In this document: positions 32,533 to 42,590 of the stretch, piece after piece
Numbering within the stretch: the first letter of the stretch is position 1
How the letters are laid out: each line of letters opens with the position of its first letter
Assembly: GCA_030248195.1 (NCBI GenBank)
Contig: JASAND010030309.1
Location: 1-64,000, forward strand
DNA: 64,000 bases
Source of the DNA: Trissonchulus latispiculum
Taxonomy: Eukaryota > Nematoda > Enoplea > Enoplida > Ironidae
Direction: 5' to 3'
Notes under the pieces: model-generated
Told to the model about the DNA's origin: nothing
The model's input: the letters and a program-made list of their open reading frames with translations, nothing else
The model's database searches: none
Translations under genes and position numbers: made by a program

Positions 32533-32691
32533 TGTTAGCTAAAAAGTAACCACTTATGTCATGAATATAGTTTTGTGCTATTACTTTGAGTCTTGTGATG
32601 AGTAGTCGTGTGATATAGTTAGTGCTGTTGAGTCGCACGATAAGTGGTCCTTTGTCTCAATCTACAAGTTCTAAACTGCGCCGGTCCTACA
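32533..32691 (+). repeat. 5' LTR of copia element
   Basis: 159 bp, beginning TGTTAGCTAAAAAG and ending GGTCCTACA. Identical to the 3' LTR except A versus G in CAATCT(A/G)CAAG. Confidence 0.95.
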
Positions 32692-32709
32692 GGTTATGGG
32701 CCCCCAGTG
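32692..32709 (+). promoter_or_regulatory. Primer-binding site, initiator tRNA-Met anticodon region
   Basis: GGTTATGGGCCC immediately follows the LTR. It is complementary to the anticodon stem-loop segment GGGCCCATAACC of animal initiator tRNA-Met, the half-tRNA priming known for copia elements. Two extra C follow before AG, compared with the usual complement. Confidence 0.8.
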
Positions 32710-32803
32710 GGTGACCCCAAGACTGCTTAATATTTGGACATTTTTGGCTTGTTTTCCTGACATTCCTGGTAGCTTTGCCTACAGCAACACTTCCGGTGTG
32801 GAT

Positions 32804-34609
32804 ATGGCAGAGAAATCGAAGTCCTTAACTGTCGACAAATTTGACGGTAGTAACTATCCGATATGGAAATATAAAATGCGGATGTTACTTATCGAGAAAG
32901 ATTTATGGGGACACATTGATGGTTCCGAAGTTCTTGCAGAAGGGGCAAACGGGAATCAGGTGAGGGACTTTCAAAGAAGGGCCAACAAGGCCTTGGCGAC
33001 TTTGGTTCTGAGCCTGGAAGACAACCAAATTTTCTTGGTGAAGTCTGCAACTACTGCCAGGCAAGCCTGGGAAAATCTACAGGGACATTACGAGCGGCGG
33101 ACCTTGGTAAATAAACTTTATTTACGTCGAAAGCTGTTTCGTCTGATGATGAAAGATGACGATGACATGCTTTCTCACATAAATCAGGTGAAAGACCTTG
33201 CCGACCAGCTGTCGGCAATCGATGCTCCAGTGGGAGAAGAAGATTTGGTCACGATTCTGCTGGCTAGTCTTCCTGAATCGTACGAAACCTTAATCACCGC
33301 GCTCGATTCCCGTGGTGATAATCTTACCCTGACCTTTGTCGAAAGTCGTCTGCTCCAAGAGGCGGAAAAGAGGAAAGAAAACAAGCAAGGCTCCGATAAA
33401 TCACCAGAAAGCGCTTTGTCCGCTGAGCGTCAAACGCATTATAAGCCCAGAACAGGTAACTGCTTTAAATGTAACAAACCCGGACATTATTCATATGAAT
33501 GCAGGTCCCGTCCCGGTCGCTCTGATCCCAACCGTCCTAAGTTCCCAAATTTTCGGAACAGTCGAAAAGCGACTGCTACCCACAACTCAAATGCTGCTAC
33601 AGATTCGTCCGACGAGTCTTCGAATAATGCATTTGTGGTTTCAAGCGGGCGTCAGAATGTTCTTGTATCCACAAGCAGCAACCGTGATGCGTCTACGGAG
33701 TGGTACATTGATTCAGGCGCATCGCAGCACATGAGCTACAAGAAAGAATGGCTGCTGGACTACAAAGAATTGGAGAAACCAGAGGACGTCACTTTGGGCG
33801 ATGGTAGAGCAGTTCAAGCGATTGGCAAAGGGAATGTAGCTATGGTCATGTATCTTCCTAAAGGTGAAAGAAAAGTACTGTTTAAAAGTGTTTTCTACGT
33901 TCCCAAGCTGACTTTGAACTTGCTGTCTGTTCGCGCTATAACAAAGAAAAGGAAAAGAGTGGAGTTTACAAAGAATCTTTGCTCAATTTTCGGGAAAGAT
34001 CAACTCCTTGGCCAGGCAGAACTGGTTGGTAAACTGTATAAACTGAAATGTAGCTGGGACTGTCACCTTGCAAATGTTGCTGGCAAAGATAACTTAGACC
34101 TTTGGCATCAACGTCTAGGTCATGAAAGTATTGACAGTTTAAAAAGGTTGTCGTCTGAAAATGCAGTTAATGGTATTCCTGATTTCAGAGGCAAAACTCT
34201 AAGCTTCTGCAGAAGCTGCGTTGAAGGAAAACAGCACAGACAAAGTTTTCCAAAAGTTAGCGAAACCGGTACATCAGAGTTACTAGAACTGGTACACTCT
34301 GATGTTTGCGGCCCAATGAAAAATACTTCGATCGGGGGTTCCCGGTATTTTTTGACATTCATGGACAATAAATCTCGTTTGGTCTATGTCTATTTCCTGA
34401 GACATAAAAGTCGGGTTTTGGCTAAATTTCAAGAATTTGAAGCAGAAATTACCAACTTTACCGGAAAAAGAATAAAAACTTTGCGCACTGATAATGGAAC
34501 TGAGTATACTAGTGCAGAATTTGAAAAATTCTGCAAGGAAAGAGGAATCGTTCATCAGTACTCAGTCCCGTATACCCCAGCGAACAAAATGGAACAGCCG
34601 AAAGATTAA
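32804..34609 (+). CDS. Copia Gag-protease-integrase (frameshifted at 3' end)
   Basis: I place the start at ATG 32804, not the upstream ATG 32696, which overlaps the primer site. The frame then gives about 601 codons. Order: a Gag domain opening with FDGSNYPIWKYKM; a CX2CX4HX4C zinc knuckle at residues 220-233 (33461-33502); the aspartic protease active site DSG with Asp at residue 303 (33710); and an integrase zinc-binding HHCC segment from residue 435 (34106). The integrase core aspartates are at about residue 500 (34301) and 563 (34490), 63 residues apart as usual. The frame then slips near 34575, apparently by one base in a C run, before the catalytic glutamate. Downstream coding continues from 34618 in another frame. 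The polyprotein is therefore not made intact. Confidence 0.9.
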   Translation: MAEKSKSLTVDKFDGSNYPIWKYKMRMLLIEKDLWGHIDGSEVLAEGANGNQVRDFQRRANKALATLVLSLEDNQIFLVKSATTARQAWENLQGHYERRTLVNKLYLRRKLFRLMMKDDDDMLSHINQVKDLADQLSAIDAPVGEEDLVTILLASLPESYETLITALDSRGDNLTLTFVESRLLQEAEKRKENKQGSDKSPESALSAERQTHYKPRTGNCFKCNKPGHYSYECRSRPGRSDPNRPKFPNFRNSRKATATHNSNAATDSSDESSNNAFVVSSGRQNVLVSTSSNRDASTEWYIDSGASQHMSYKKEWLLDYKELEKPEDVTLGDGRAVQAIGKGNVAMVMYLPKGERKVLFKSVFYVPKLTLNLLSVRAITKKRKRVEFTKNLCSIFGKDQLLGQAELVGKLYKLKCSWDCHLANVAGKDNLDLWHQRLGHESIDSLKRLSSENAVNGIPDFRGKTLSFCRSCVEGKQHRQSFPKVSETGTSELLELVHSDVCGPMKNTSIGGSRYFLTFMDNKSRLVYVYFLRHKSRVLAKFQEFEAEITNFTGKRIKTLRTDNGTEYTSAEFEKFCKERGIVHQYSVPYTPANKMEQPKD

Positions 34610-34617
34610 ACCGCACT

Positions 34618-34917
34618 TTGGTTGAAACAGCCAGGTCAATGCTACAACATGCAAACCTTCCTAACACATTTTGGGCGGAGGCGATCTCCACAGCGGTATA
34701 TCTTAAAAGCAGGTCGCTAACCAAAGCAGTCAAAAGAATCACTCCTTTTGAAGCAGTGTTTGGTAAAAGACCCAGCCTAGCACATGCCAAATGTTTCGGT
34801 TGTTTGGCATTTGCTCATATTCCGAAGGCTAGTAGAAGCAAATTTGATTCCAAATCTGTAGAGTGCAGGTTTGTTGGCTGCAGCACGAGAACCAAAGGTT
34901 ATCGTTTATACGACGTA
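34618..34917 (+). pseudogene. Copia integrase C-terminal part, after the frameshift
   Basis: In a new frame, this continues the integrase with VETARSML, FWAEAISTAVYL and the small beta-barrel region typical of copia integrase (KCFGCLAFAHIP, then CRFVGCSTRTKGYRLYDV). Homology stops at 34917, the edge of the SINE. The remaining codons to 35139 are read through SINE sequence and are not copia. The coding resumes at 35305. Confidence 0.85.
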
Positions 34918-35293
34918 AAAAAAGGTAAAGGTAAAGTGACCCCTGGAGAGAACTCCAACCTACAGAAGGTTATAGGGTGCCGGTGCTTATCTCCGGATTC
35001 ACAGCCCGAAGCCAGGAGCGACAACTCTAATGTTGACTACATCTGTGGAAGGGGGGCCAGCCCTTCATCAGGCATTACGCCAGAACACAGACTCCTGTTA
35101 CCTTCCCACCGCAGTGGTACCCATTTACCGACCAGTTAAGGATAGACAGCTGGGTTGGCTGGAGCCCACGGCGAACCGATATGTGCTTAGTCCTTGCTCA
35201 AGGGGATTTGTGATAGCCTTGTGGCAGCGGGGGTTCGAACCTAGGACCGTCAGATCTTCAGTCGAACACCTTACCACTCGGCCATTACGGCAC
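34918..35293 (-). mobile_element. tRNA-derived SINE inserted in copia
   Basis: The 376-bp insert is flanked by the perfect 11-bp duplication TATACGACGTA (34907-34917 and 35294-35304). Read on the minus strand, the head (35293 to about 35225) is tRNA-like. It has an A box TGGCCGAGTGG and B box GGTTCGAACCC, resembling class II tRNA-Ser/Leu. A ~250-bp body includes CCTTGAGCAAGGACTAAG, which recalls conserved central domains of animal SINE superfamilies (inference). The 3' tail is ACTTTACCTTTACC plus a short T run. Confidence 0.92.
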
Positions 35294-35304
35294 TATACGA
35301 CGTA

Positions 35305-35870
35305 GCCAGAAAGAAAGTGATTGTGGCCAGGGATGTGGTGTTTGACGAGGGAAGTTTCGTTTCTAGAAGTGGAAAAGAAAAGAAAACCGTAGAAGCCGGA
35401 TCTGATACAGATTCCGGAACAGATTCTGAAAAATTGGAAGAGCCGGAACGCCAGGAGCAAGAACGTCATGAGCCTAATGCTGGTGAAGAACCTGTTGAAG
35501 AACTTCGACGATCAAAAAGATTGAAACGTCCACCGACGAAGTACGAAGAAATGGGAAACAGATTGAAGGAGGCTGCTAGATCGCGATCTGTGCATTTTGC
35601 TTGCTTTGGTACCCAAATTCATGAATCCAGTTCGATTCCAATGGAGCCACGTCTTAAACTGAACAAAGAACTTCCTGAACAGGAATGCTTGGACGAGAGT
35701 CAGAAAAGTTTGTATCAAACAGTGGTTGGTAGCCTACTTAATACGCCACCACTGCCACCCGTCCTGATCTGGCCGCTTCAGTGGGAGTGGTGTGCCAGTT
35801 TACCTCGGGGCCAGGTCGGGCTCACTGGCAAGCTGTGAACACTGACTGACAACTGACATGCAAGCTGATG
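35305..35870 (+). pseudogene. Copia pol remnant: RT-RNase H junctions after large deletion
   Basis: After the SINE the frame resumes with VIVARDVVFDE and an acidic linker with RRSKRLKRPP, the usual stretch before reverse transcriptase. All RT catalytic motifs are missing. Sequence jumps at about 35630 to the PMEP and YQTVVGSLL motifs that precede RNase H. A frameshift near 35735 then puts the start of RNase H in another frame (TRPDLAASVGVV-like), ending at a stop near 35850. A final ADVLTKPL motif at 35860-35885 marks the normal C-terminus after a second deletion. Confidence 0.82.
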
Positions 35871-35973
35871 TTCTTACGAAGCCACTACTTAAATCTGAAG
35901 CCACTACATAAATCTAAATTTCAAATTTTTCGTGTTTTTGTTGGTGTTCATGAAATAAGTGGTTAAGTGGGAG

Positions 35974-36132
35974 TGTTAGCTAAAAAGTAACCACTTATGT
36001 CATGAATATAGTTTTGTGCTATTACTTTGAGTCTTGTGATGAGTAGTCGTGTGATATAGTTAGTGCTGTTGAGTCGCACGATAAGTGGTCCTTTGTCTCA
36101 ATCTGCAAGTTCTAAACTGCGCCGGTCCTACA
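35974..36132 (+). repeat. 3' LTR of copia element
   Basis: 159 bp, preceded by the polypurine-like AAGTGGGAG and followed by the target duplication TATCC. Confidence 0.95.
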
Positions 36133-36212
36133 TATCCGAATATCCGTGTACATTTCAGTCAAAACAATGAAAAATTAGCAAATTTTTGACAAAAATGCTG
36201 CTGCTGCCAGGG

Positions 36213-36365
36213 TAATAACCGGGTGTGTACGGAGCACTCCGACGGACGCCTTGGTCGCTGAAGCACATCTGCTGCCTCTCCAAGAACGACGCAATATTCT
36301 AGCCAGAGCCAAAGGAAGACCTACTCGCCTGTCCTACAGGAAGCTGCCCGCCAGGACTGTTCTGG
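36213..36365 (+). pseudogene. LINE pol fragment upstream of an RNase H domain
   Basis: The frame from 36216 reads TGCVRSTPTDALVAEAHLLPL and continues basic to a stop at about 36373. This segment is typical of the region before RNase H in I/R1/jockey-group LINEs. Its continuation is probably the RNase H piece at 37440-38425, with RTE sequence inserted between. Strongly decayed flanks. Confidence 0.55.
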
Positions 36366-36389
36366 CAGACTGAAGTCCCTTGGATCCTG

Positions 36390-37430
36390 GCGATCAGTTG
36401 ACTCACTCAGTCAATGGTTGGGGTCGTCTAGCTGGTCTTCGCCTCAATGCTAACAAGTCTAAGATCATCCCGCCGGATAATGAAGTCATAATGGTCCTAG
36501 TCAGATCATCATAGGCGGTGTTGCAGTCGAAAAGGTTAGGGCGTTCCCTTACCTTGGCAGTATATTCATTAGTGACTGTTGTGAAGATAGCACTCACAAG
36601 AAACATACAAATTTATTCGAGTTAAACAAAGTTTGACAAACGCTCAGTATTTTTCCAAGTCCTGTCTAAATCCATCAGTCAATTAGCCAATCTCAGAAAT
36701 TAGTTCAATGTTGAACAAGTCAGTTGGTTGGGAATCGTTGTAGAGTGTGGTCGGGGATTTTGGCAGAGCAACTTTTTGGCGGTTTTTGGGAGTTTGGGGT
36801 ATTTTGGGTTTTTCTACCGCGTCCGGCGCTTGTCACGTTCCGGACTGTTTGAGTCTTGCTTGCCGCATTTTGTGATTTCGACAGTAAATTGTGTTATTTT
36901 GAAATATTTCCTTCAGTTGGTTAGGGTCAACATTTTCCGACATCGCACACCACGTAGTTACCTGTGATCTTCTACTAATAGTCTCGTCCTAAATTCTGGG
37001 CAGTTAACTCGTTTTATTAAATAATGCATACAATTTACTAACATTCGTAGAGTCAAACTTCACACTGTGATCTATCATTAGAGATCAATGCTAGAATCAG
37101 CAAGGCTAGAGCTGTGCTCGGACAGCTATAAAAGTGCCTTTGGTGTCGGCGTGCGATATCGATCAGAACTAAGCTTCGCGTCCTGGACTCAATGGTAATG
37201 CCGATTCTACTGTATGCTATTCTACGGCATGCTAGGTTCCCTTGGGAGAAGTTGATCCAGGACTTGGCAAGCAACGGGATCAATGGAGAAGGGTTATAGA
37301 AAATGCTGGATTGGAAGCGGAGCCCTTCATGTTGCAGATTCTGCAATGACGAAGGCCCAAGTACAAGTACTAGTACAAGAACCGCAGGCAAGTCCTGGTC
37401 TCGGAAGGTGGGCCTAAATGAATTTGCCAA
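36390..37430 (+). pseudogene. Decayed RTE-type LINE fragment
   Basis: Scattered frames give RLAGLRLNANKSKI (about 36428), IGGVAVEKV and FPYLGSIF (about 36510-36570), then INARISKARAVLGQL and RTKLRVLDSMVMPILLYA (about 37080-37220). A tail resembling the RTE C-terminus lies near 37240-37290. These are in order for an RTE pol C-terminal half. About 450 bp at 36600-37060 has no homology and may be a further insertion. Multiple stops and frameshifts. Confidence 0.6.
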
Positions 37431-37439
37431 AGAAGAAAG

Positions 37440-38425
37440 CGTCAGTCTATCACCGATAGAGCCGTGGCATTTGGAGCTGTAACTGGAAATATACAATGCA
37501 GACTAACCCTACTGGCGGATATCACCAAAGAAGACCCAGACTATTTGAAGAAGTCTGCAACCATGGAAACCATCACCGCTCTTCCTGAACATGACCTTGA
37601 AATTTGGACTGATGGCTCCGTCGGCGAAGGCAACGCAAATGGCGCAAGTGGAGTCTTGATTCGTGGCAGAGCAATCACAAACAACGTATTTATCCTGCAG
37701 CTCCCACCTGTTCCAGCTACAGAGCTGAAATGGTTGAGATCAAGGAAGGACTACAATGGCTAAAAGAATACGCAAACCTTCTAAACTGGACACATAACAA
37801 GGTGGTGATCCTAACTGACTCCAGAAGCGCCGTGGAGATTATCTCATCTGGTCCGCCACCGAGGGGCACCTAACTAGTAACTGACCTCTGGAAACTGCTG
37901 GCCCGGCTGGCGGAAGCTGGCTGTTAGGTGATGCTTCAGTGGGTCCTTTGTCACTGCGGAGTGGAAGGATGCTGACAGACTAGCAAAAGAAGGTTCATCA
38001 TTGCCTCAAACTGATGTCCCAGTGGATCTGGACACCGCTAAGGCTGGGATCAAACTGAGGACGGAAAAACTTTGGCTTGAAACAAGAATACAGGTCCAAC
38101 ATATCAATATCTTCACAGATCGTTGGACTGATAGCCCTAGCAAACCGGCCTAACCACGATGGAGGGGTGCAGATTGCCCAGCTGCGAACTGGACATTCGC
38201 TCCTCTCAAGACAGTATTTATTCCAAATTGGGGCCGCAGACAGTCCTGATTGCCTGTTCTGCAATGAAGAGGAGGAGTCTGTTCAGTACTTACTGGCAGG
38301 GTGTCCATCCACAGCTACGCTCCGAAATTACCTTTTTGGTGACGGGTTATCCGCCACTGAAATGCTACGATTTCCGAAGAAGGTTCTGGATCTCCTGAGG
38401 AGGGCCGTCCGCATTTGACTGGCCG
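37440..38425 (+). pseudogene. Decayed LINE RNase H domain and C-terminus
   Basis: The frame at 37464-37730 has the RNase H start motif EIWTDGSVGEGNANGASGV (near 37597). After frame changes, LTDSRSAVEII appears near 37808 and CHCGVEG...ADRLAKEGS near 37950-37995. The open frame at 38077-38418 is the zinc-like C-terminal part with LRTGHSLLSRQYLFQIG and CLFCNEEEESVQYLLAGC. In-frame stops at 37872 and 37925 and shifts show it is dead. RNase H is carried by I/R1-type LINEs, not by RTE or most CR1. Confidence 0.7.
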
Positions 38426-38462
38426 GATCTGTGGCATACAAATCGCTGCATCAGAAGAAGAA

Positions 38463-38985
38463 GAAGATCGGTATGGAAACGCCTGAGTTCCAGCAACTTA
38501 ATTCCAAGTAGACGCATACGTTCCGGGTATGTAAGGTTTTCAAAGCCAGGAATACGTTTTGTAAATTTTCTCTGAAATATATATTTCAATTAAAACAATA
38601 TCTTTTGGGGTGACCAAATTGAGGTGCCCCTTTCTGCAATAGGACGAACGAAAGTGGTAAACATTTTCATCAAGAAAATTATGTCTCTGGATTTAAAAGA
38701 CTTAAAGATCAAAGCCTGGATAACCACAGCTTTTTTATATGCTGACATACAATGATTACTAAAATTGTAAATTTTTATTTATTATAAGTCCAAAATCTTT
38801 AATTTCACCTGTAGGTGGTAAGTTTTCGCCGTTAAATTTATAACAAGGTTGTTGTATGGATTGTCCAAAATTTGAAACTGAACATTTTTGAATAGCCAAA
38901 CTTAATTGCCATTCAAAACTGATCATTACATACAACCGATTTAAATCATCTTGGACATACATGGGCAAGGTCAAATAGGTTAGCC
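38463..38985 (-). pseudogene. CR1-like LINE fragment
   Basis: Minus-strand reading gives QDDLNRLY, WQLSLAIQKCSV (about 38935-38860), KKAVVIQALIFKSFKSRD and RGTSIWSP (about 38740-38610), then RKFTKRIPGFENLTY and LLGIKLLELRRF (about 38565-38490). The order matches 24350-24830 of the CR1-like LINE on the plus strand, but the copy is more diverged. It ends at a (CTT)n tract near 38460. Stops and shifts are present. Confidence 0.78.
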
Positions 38986-39805
38986 TACACCATATTTTTT
39001 GTCGTGCCTGGGTCCTTTAATGTTTAGTGAGGGGGGCTTTCAGTGGGAATTTGCTCTTTGCCCCTCTTTTATATGGGTACACGCACGCACGCAGAATTTG
39101 TTATTTATTTATTTATTGTTTAATTACAGACAGAAGAATTAATTCAAATACAGGAGAAGCAAATTCAATTTGATGAACAAATACATTACGCTTTCGGAAG
39201 GCAAAAATCTTTAAAGTTCAAATCATATCCATCTGCTAAGAACGAAGGACCAAGTATTTTTTGACTACGCACATGATGTATATTCATGCAAAAAATGAAG
39301 CCGATCCAAGAAAGTTTGGGCAGAAGTTTAGTCGCCCCCTCCCTTAAGGGGGGGGGTCCATTCTTAAGCCATTTTTTCGATTTTCGCCAATCTCGCTGAT
39401 TTTTATATACTTCATTGTCCAAACGGTATATTTCAACGAGTGTTTAAAATTAAAGTCCTAGGTGTTTCGGTTGTCGAGTAATTTCACATCAAAGTTGAAG
39501 ATTCGTGTGTGATTCATAGGCAGTGAAAAAATTGCCATTTTATCAAGTGCGCCAAAAAAATCTTCCTTCAAACACTGATGAATCTAGACAAATCTTACAT
39601 TAGAATAACGCTGAAATGTTAAACTGCGGTAACTTGGAATTAGAATTTTAATTTAGGTCTTTGAAATTTTTAAATGTGCATATTTCTCCTGTACGTGGTT
39701 TCTATCAAAAGTTACAGATGTTTATGTACTGTCAGAAAGCCCTAAGTGGGCTAAGCAACGTTTGTCATAGAATTGCATATCCAAGGTGACTGTAGAGTGC
39801 TGGTT
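38986..39805. other. Unassigned, with a reversed ~142-bp monomer remnant
   Basis: A (TTTA)n tract lies at 39101-39118. Positions 39735-39800 are the reverse complement of the 7.06-7.57 kb unit (GGGCTAAGCAACGTTTGTCA, TGACTGTAGAGTGCTGG). No coding signal. Confidence 0.4.
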
Positions 39806-40063
39806 AGCAGAAACCAGCTTCGTGCGCCGAATAGGGAATCTACTCTGCGACAAAAATGACAGAAACCAGCTTTGTACGCTGAATAAGGAATCTACTCAGC
39901 GACAAAAATGACAGAAACCTGCTATGTGCGCGAATAGGGAATCTTACTCGGCGACTAAAATGACAGAAACAAGCTTTGTATGCCTAATAGGGAATCTACT
40001 CGGAGACTAAAATGAAAGAAACCAGAATAGGGAACGCTCCTTCCGCCCTATTCGCGCGAACTT
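39806..40063 (+). repeat. ~57-bp tandem array, left boundary
   Basis: Five diverged units, each AGAAACCAGCTTYGT then GAATAGGGAATCTACTC. Homologous to the arms at 18200-18377. Confidence 0.85.
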
Positions 40064-42400
40064 TGAAGCCTATTTTGTGGTGATAACATATGATAGAAAG
40101 CTTAAGATGATTTGATAGGCAAACGTTTTCTCAAAGACTGGAGCAGCAGTTTTAACAAACACAGAATAAGCTGTCTTCGATGTGTTATCACGCTCATTGT
40201 GCATATTCGGATTTGGATATTTGTAATGTTACGGGTGAAGTAAAAGCCAAAAAGTTAAGAAAGCTCATAAAAACCATGAATTGCGATTGGAACTTGATTT
40301 ATTATTGTATGTTGCTTTTGGAATCAGCTATTCAGAACCTAGAATGTAGTGTGTGAACGTCCAAGCAATCTTTGTAATTGTCTGTTGATCTTGTGAATAC
40401 CAGAGTTGCCAGCCGGTTCAAATAACTCAAATCACTAATAATCTTACCAAACGGGACATAGGTTCCAGCGTGGTTAAGAAACCAGGTTTATAATGGTGTT
40501 AGAACACGAATGAACAGCGCAAGAAGAGAATAGGAACTCAGTAGAATCTAGGAGCAAGGAATAAGGTTAAAATATAGCGTTATAATCTGCATCGGTAGTG
40601 CCAGAATAGGATAGGAACCTAACGTAATATGAGCTAATAAGGATCGATCAGGGCTAACAATTAACGGAGAGGTCGTTACCACTCCAGGGTCAGTAATAGG
40701 CCCCAACTATAGCCTTTGATCAACTAACGGAGGAGTCGTTACTCTTCCCCAGGCCTTAACGGGCCTCCTATTATTTGAAAATGGTTCAAAATTTCATTTA
40801 AAGTAAACTTATACTAGTGAAGAGGAAAGTTTATCAAAGGTATCACTCAAAAAGAAGTGAACTATTACAGAAATTGCAGTTAAAAATAACATATACGGTC
40901 GTACGTTGGAAGATGGGTCATTTGAACTTAATTATTTGTAGCTAGGCGTATGAAATATGGTTTTGGAGCACTAATATGCTAGTTAGGCCTAATTAGTGTT
41001 AATTAGGCAATAATTAATGAATTTTTACGATTTTGAGTGAAAATATAACTTAGGCTCATCTGAAAGGCAATTTCTTCCTGGTTCTAAAAAGCCAAACCCG
41101 GTCTTTTAACTCCCAATATTGCGAAAGATATAGGTTAAAATAGTTTTGTAACTTTAAAATTTAATTCTTTAATTTTAACCTTACGTAAACTCCTTAAGTG
41201 GGCGTAACAAGCACTTGTTGTTACGCCCATTCATTCTTTCATTCATTTCCCTATCCATTCTTGGGCTTCTGTTGGCCCTCTCCCAGCGAAGACTTGCCTC
41301 GCAGAGGAAGACTTAGTGTGTACTTCATAGGTAACAATAGGTTCGGAGGGGGCGTAACCCTCTCCCAAATTGTTTGAATAAAAAGAAAATAAGTAACCTT
41401 AGGTAGTTACATACGTAGATTATTAATATGCAATTTTTATTAGCTAGAAAAATACGTAACTCTTTGTATGCACAACTTTTGCGTAACAATTGCCCTCCCG
41501 TTCCTTACGGTAGGGAGTTCCAGCTCTAGTGAGGGAGAGCAATTGTCGCTGGGATTAACAAGGCGGCCTCCCTTGTTCCTGGCCGAAAATTCATGACTAA
41601 AAGGAAGAGAAAGGGGCCAGTGAATAAGGGAGCGCCTGAAAAATGTAAAATACGAATTTTACAAAAGTTCACAACAACCACAGTACTTAATATTTGTTTT
41701 TTCATATTGGGCCCCGGGAGGCCTTTAGTGTCCACTATTTCATTTTTCATTTCATGAGAATTCATTTTTTTATCAGAAACTTTTTTCCCCTTTGGTTACC
41801 TTTATGTGTTAACCAAAAAGTCTGGAAAGTTTGTGGAGATTCAGCTCTGGAAATTTGTCACACAAAGGGGCCATAATTCTAGACCCCCATAAATCTCTAT
41901 TCCGGTGGGCCAGGCGTGCAAACAGCCCACGTCGGGTCTGCACCCACAAAGGGGATTTCCAGAAGAGTCTGGAAATCCCGTCCACCTCAAAGAAACCGCC
42001 AACAGGCGTGAGGTAGACCGACTGGAAATTCAAAATTTCCAGTCAGTCTTTGCTTCAGCTCCGGCCGAGAGCGGCCGTGTATCCCCCCTTCTAGTGCGTC
42101 TCCTGGTGTGCCAGCGTTTTGGCCGGAGAATCCCCAACGCACTTTTCACCCCCCCATAGGACCACGAGTTAGGACCTCCTCTGGCCCACACAGGTCAGAG
42201 GAGAAGATCTGAGTCTACACGAAGCAAAGACACACACAACCTAGGGCCATTTGAGCGCATTATGCTCGGCCAGATTCACACAGAAAACGCAACTTTCTAG
42301 GTTTTAGAAGGCCCTTTTCGGCCTATTTTTACCTTTGTTTTTCGGCCTTCGGGCCTTTAATTTTTAATCAAAATGTAGCCCTTTTTGGCTCATTAGTAAT
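40064..42400. other. ORF-poor block with hairpins, part 1
   Basis: No credible coding region. Hairpins include 40666-40685 and 40729-40748 (both with a CGTT loop), a nested pair at 41487-41547 (CAATTGC...GCAATTG outside), and 41952-41979 (12 bp perfect, GGGATTTCCAGA). Another is 42020-42044 (11 bp perfect, GACTGGAAATT), and 42344-42355 has a TTCG tetraloop. CTGGAAA recurs six times at 41820-42040. Composition lacks the (TA)n and G/C runs of neighbouring DNA. Confidence 0.6.
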
Positions 42401-42590
42401 TCAAAATTAGCGAGCCCTCGTGGCCAGTTTTTTCACTTTCAATCAGCGAGCCCTCGTGGCCAGTTTTTCATTCTATTCAGCGAGCCCTCGTGGCCAGTTT
42501 TTTACATTTTTCAACTAGCGAGCCCTCGTGGCCAGTTTTTACGTTTTTCAACCAGCGAGCCCTCGTGTCCAGTCGTTTTTGCTTTTTTCA
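42401..42590 (+). repeat. Five-copy AGCGAGCCCTCGTGGCCAG array
   Basis: The 19-bp word starts at 42409, 42444, 42479, 42517 and 42553 (last copy TGTCC instead of TGGCC). It is separated by T-rich spacers of 16-19 bp. Each unit contains CGAG-CC-CTCG dyad symmetry plus TGGCCA. Confidence 0.92.

Larger units (their letters stand above)
32533..36132 (+). mobile_element. Ty1/copia LTR retrotransposon, internally deleted, with SINE insertion
   Basis: LTRs 32533-32691 and 35974-36132 (159 bp each, TG...CA) differ at one position seen by eye. They are flanked by the 5-bp duplication TATCC (32528-32532 and 36133-36137). A primer-binding site follows the 5' LTR and a purine tract AAGTGGGAG precedes the 3' LTR. 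The interior encodes Gag, protease and integrase. Reverse transcriptase and most of RNase H are deleted, and a SINE interrupts the region downstream of integrase. The copy is non-autonomous but young. The PBS type suggests the GalEa/Hydra-like animal copia groups (inference). Confidence 0.93.

Noticed and set aside
34937..35305. C-terminal extension of the copia integrase ORF and a 91-aa ORF at 35030-35305
   Set aside because: Both are read through the SINE; the duplication TATACGACGTA proves that the sequence is inserted.
40980..41030. TTAGGC words suggesting nematode-type telomeric repeat
   Set aside because: Only scattered single copies; no tandem array.
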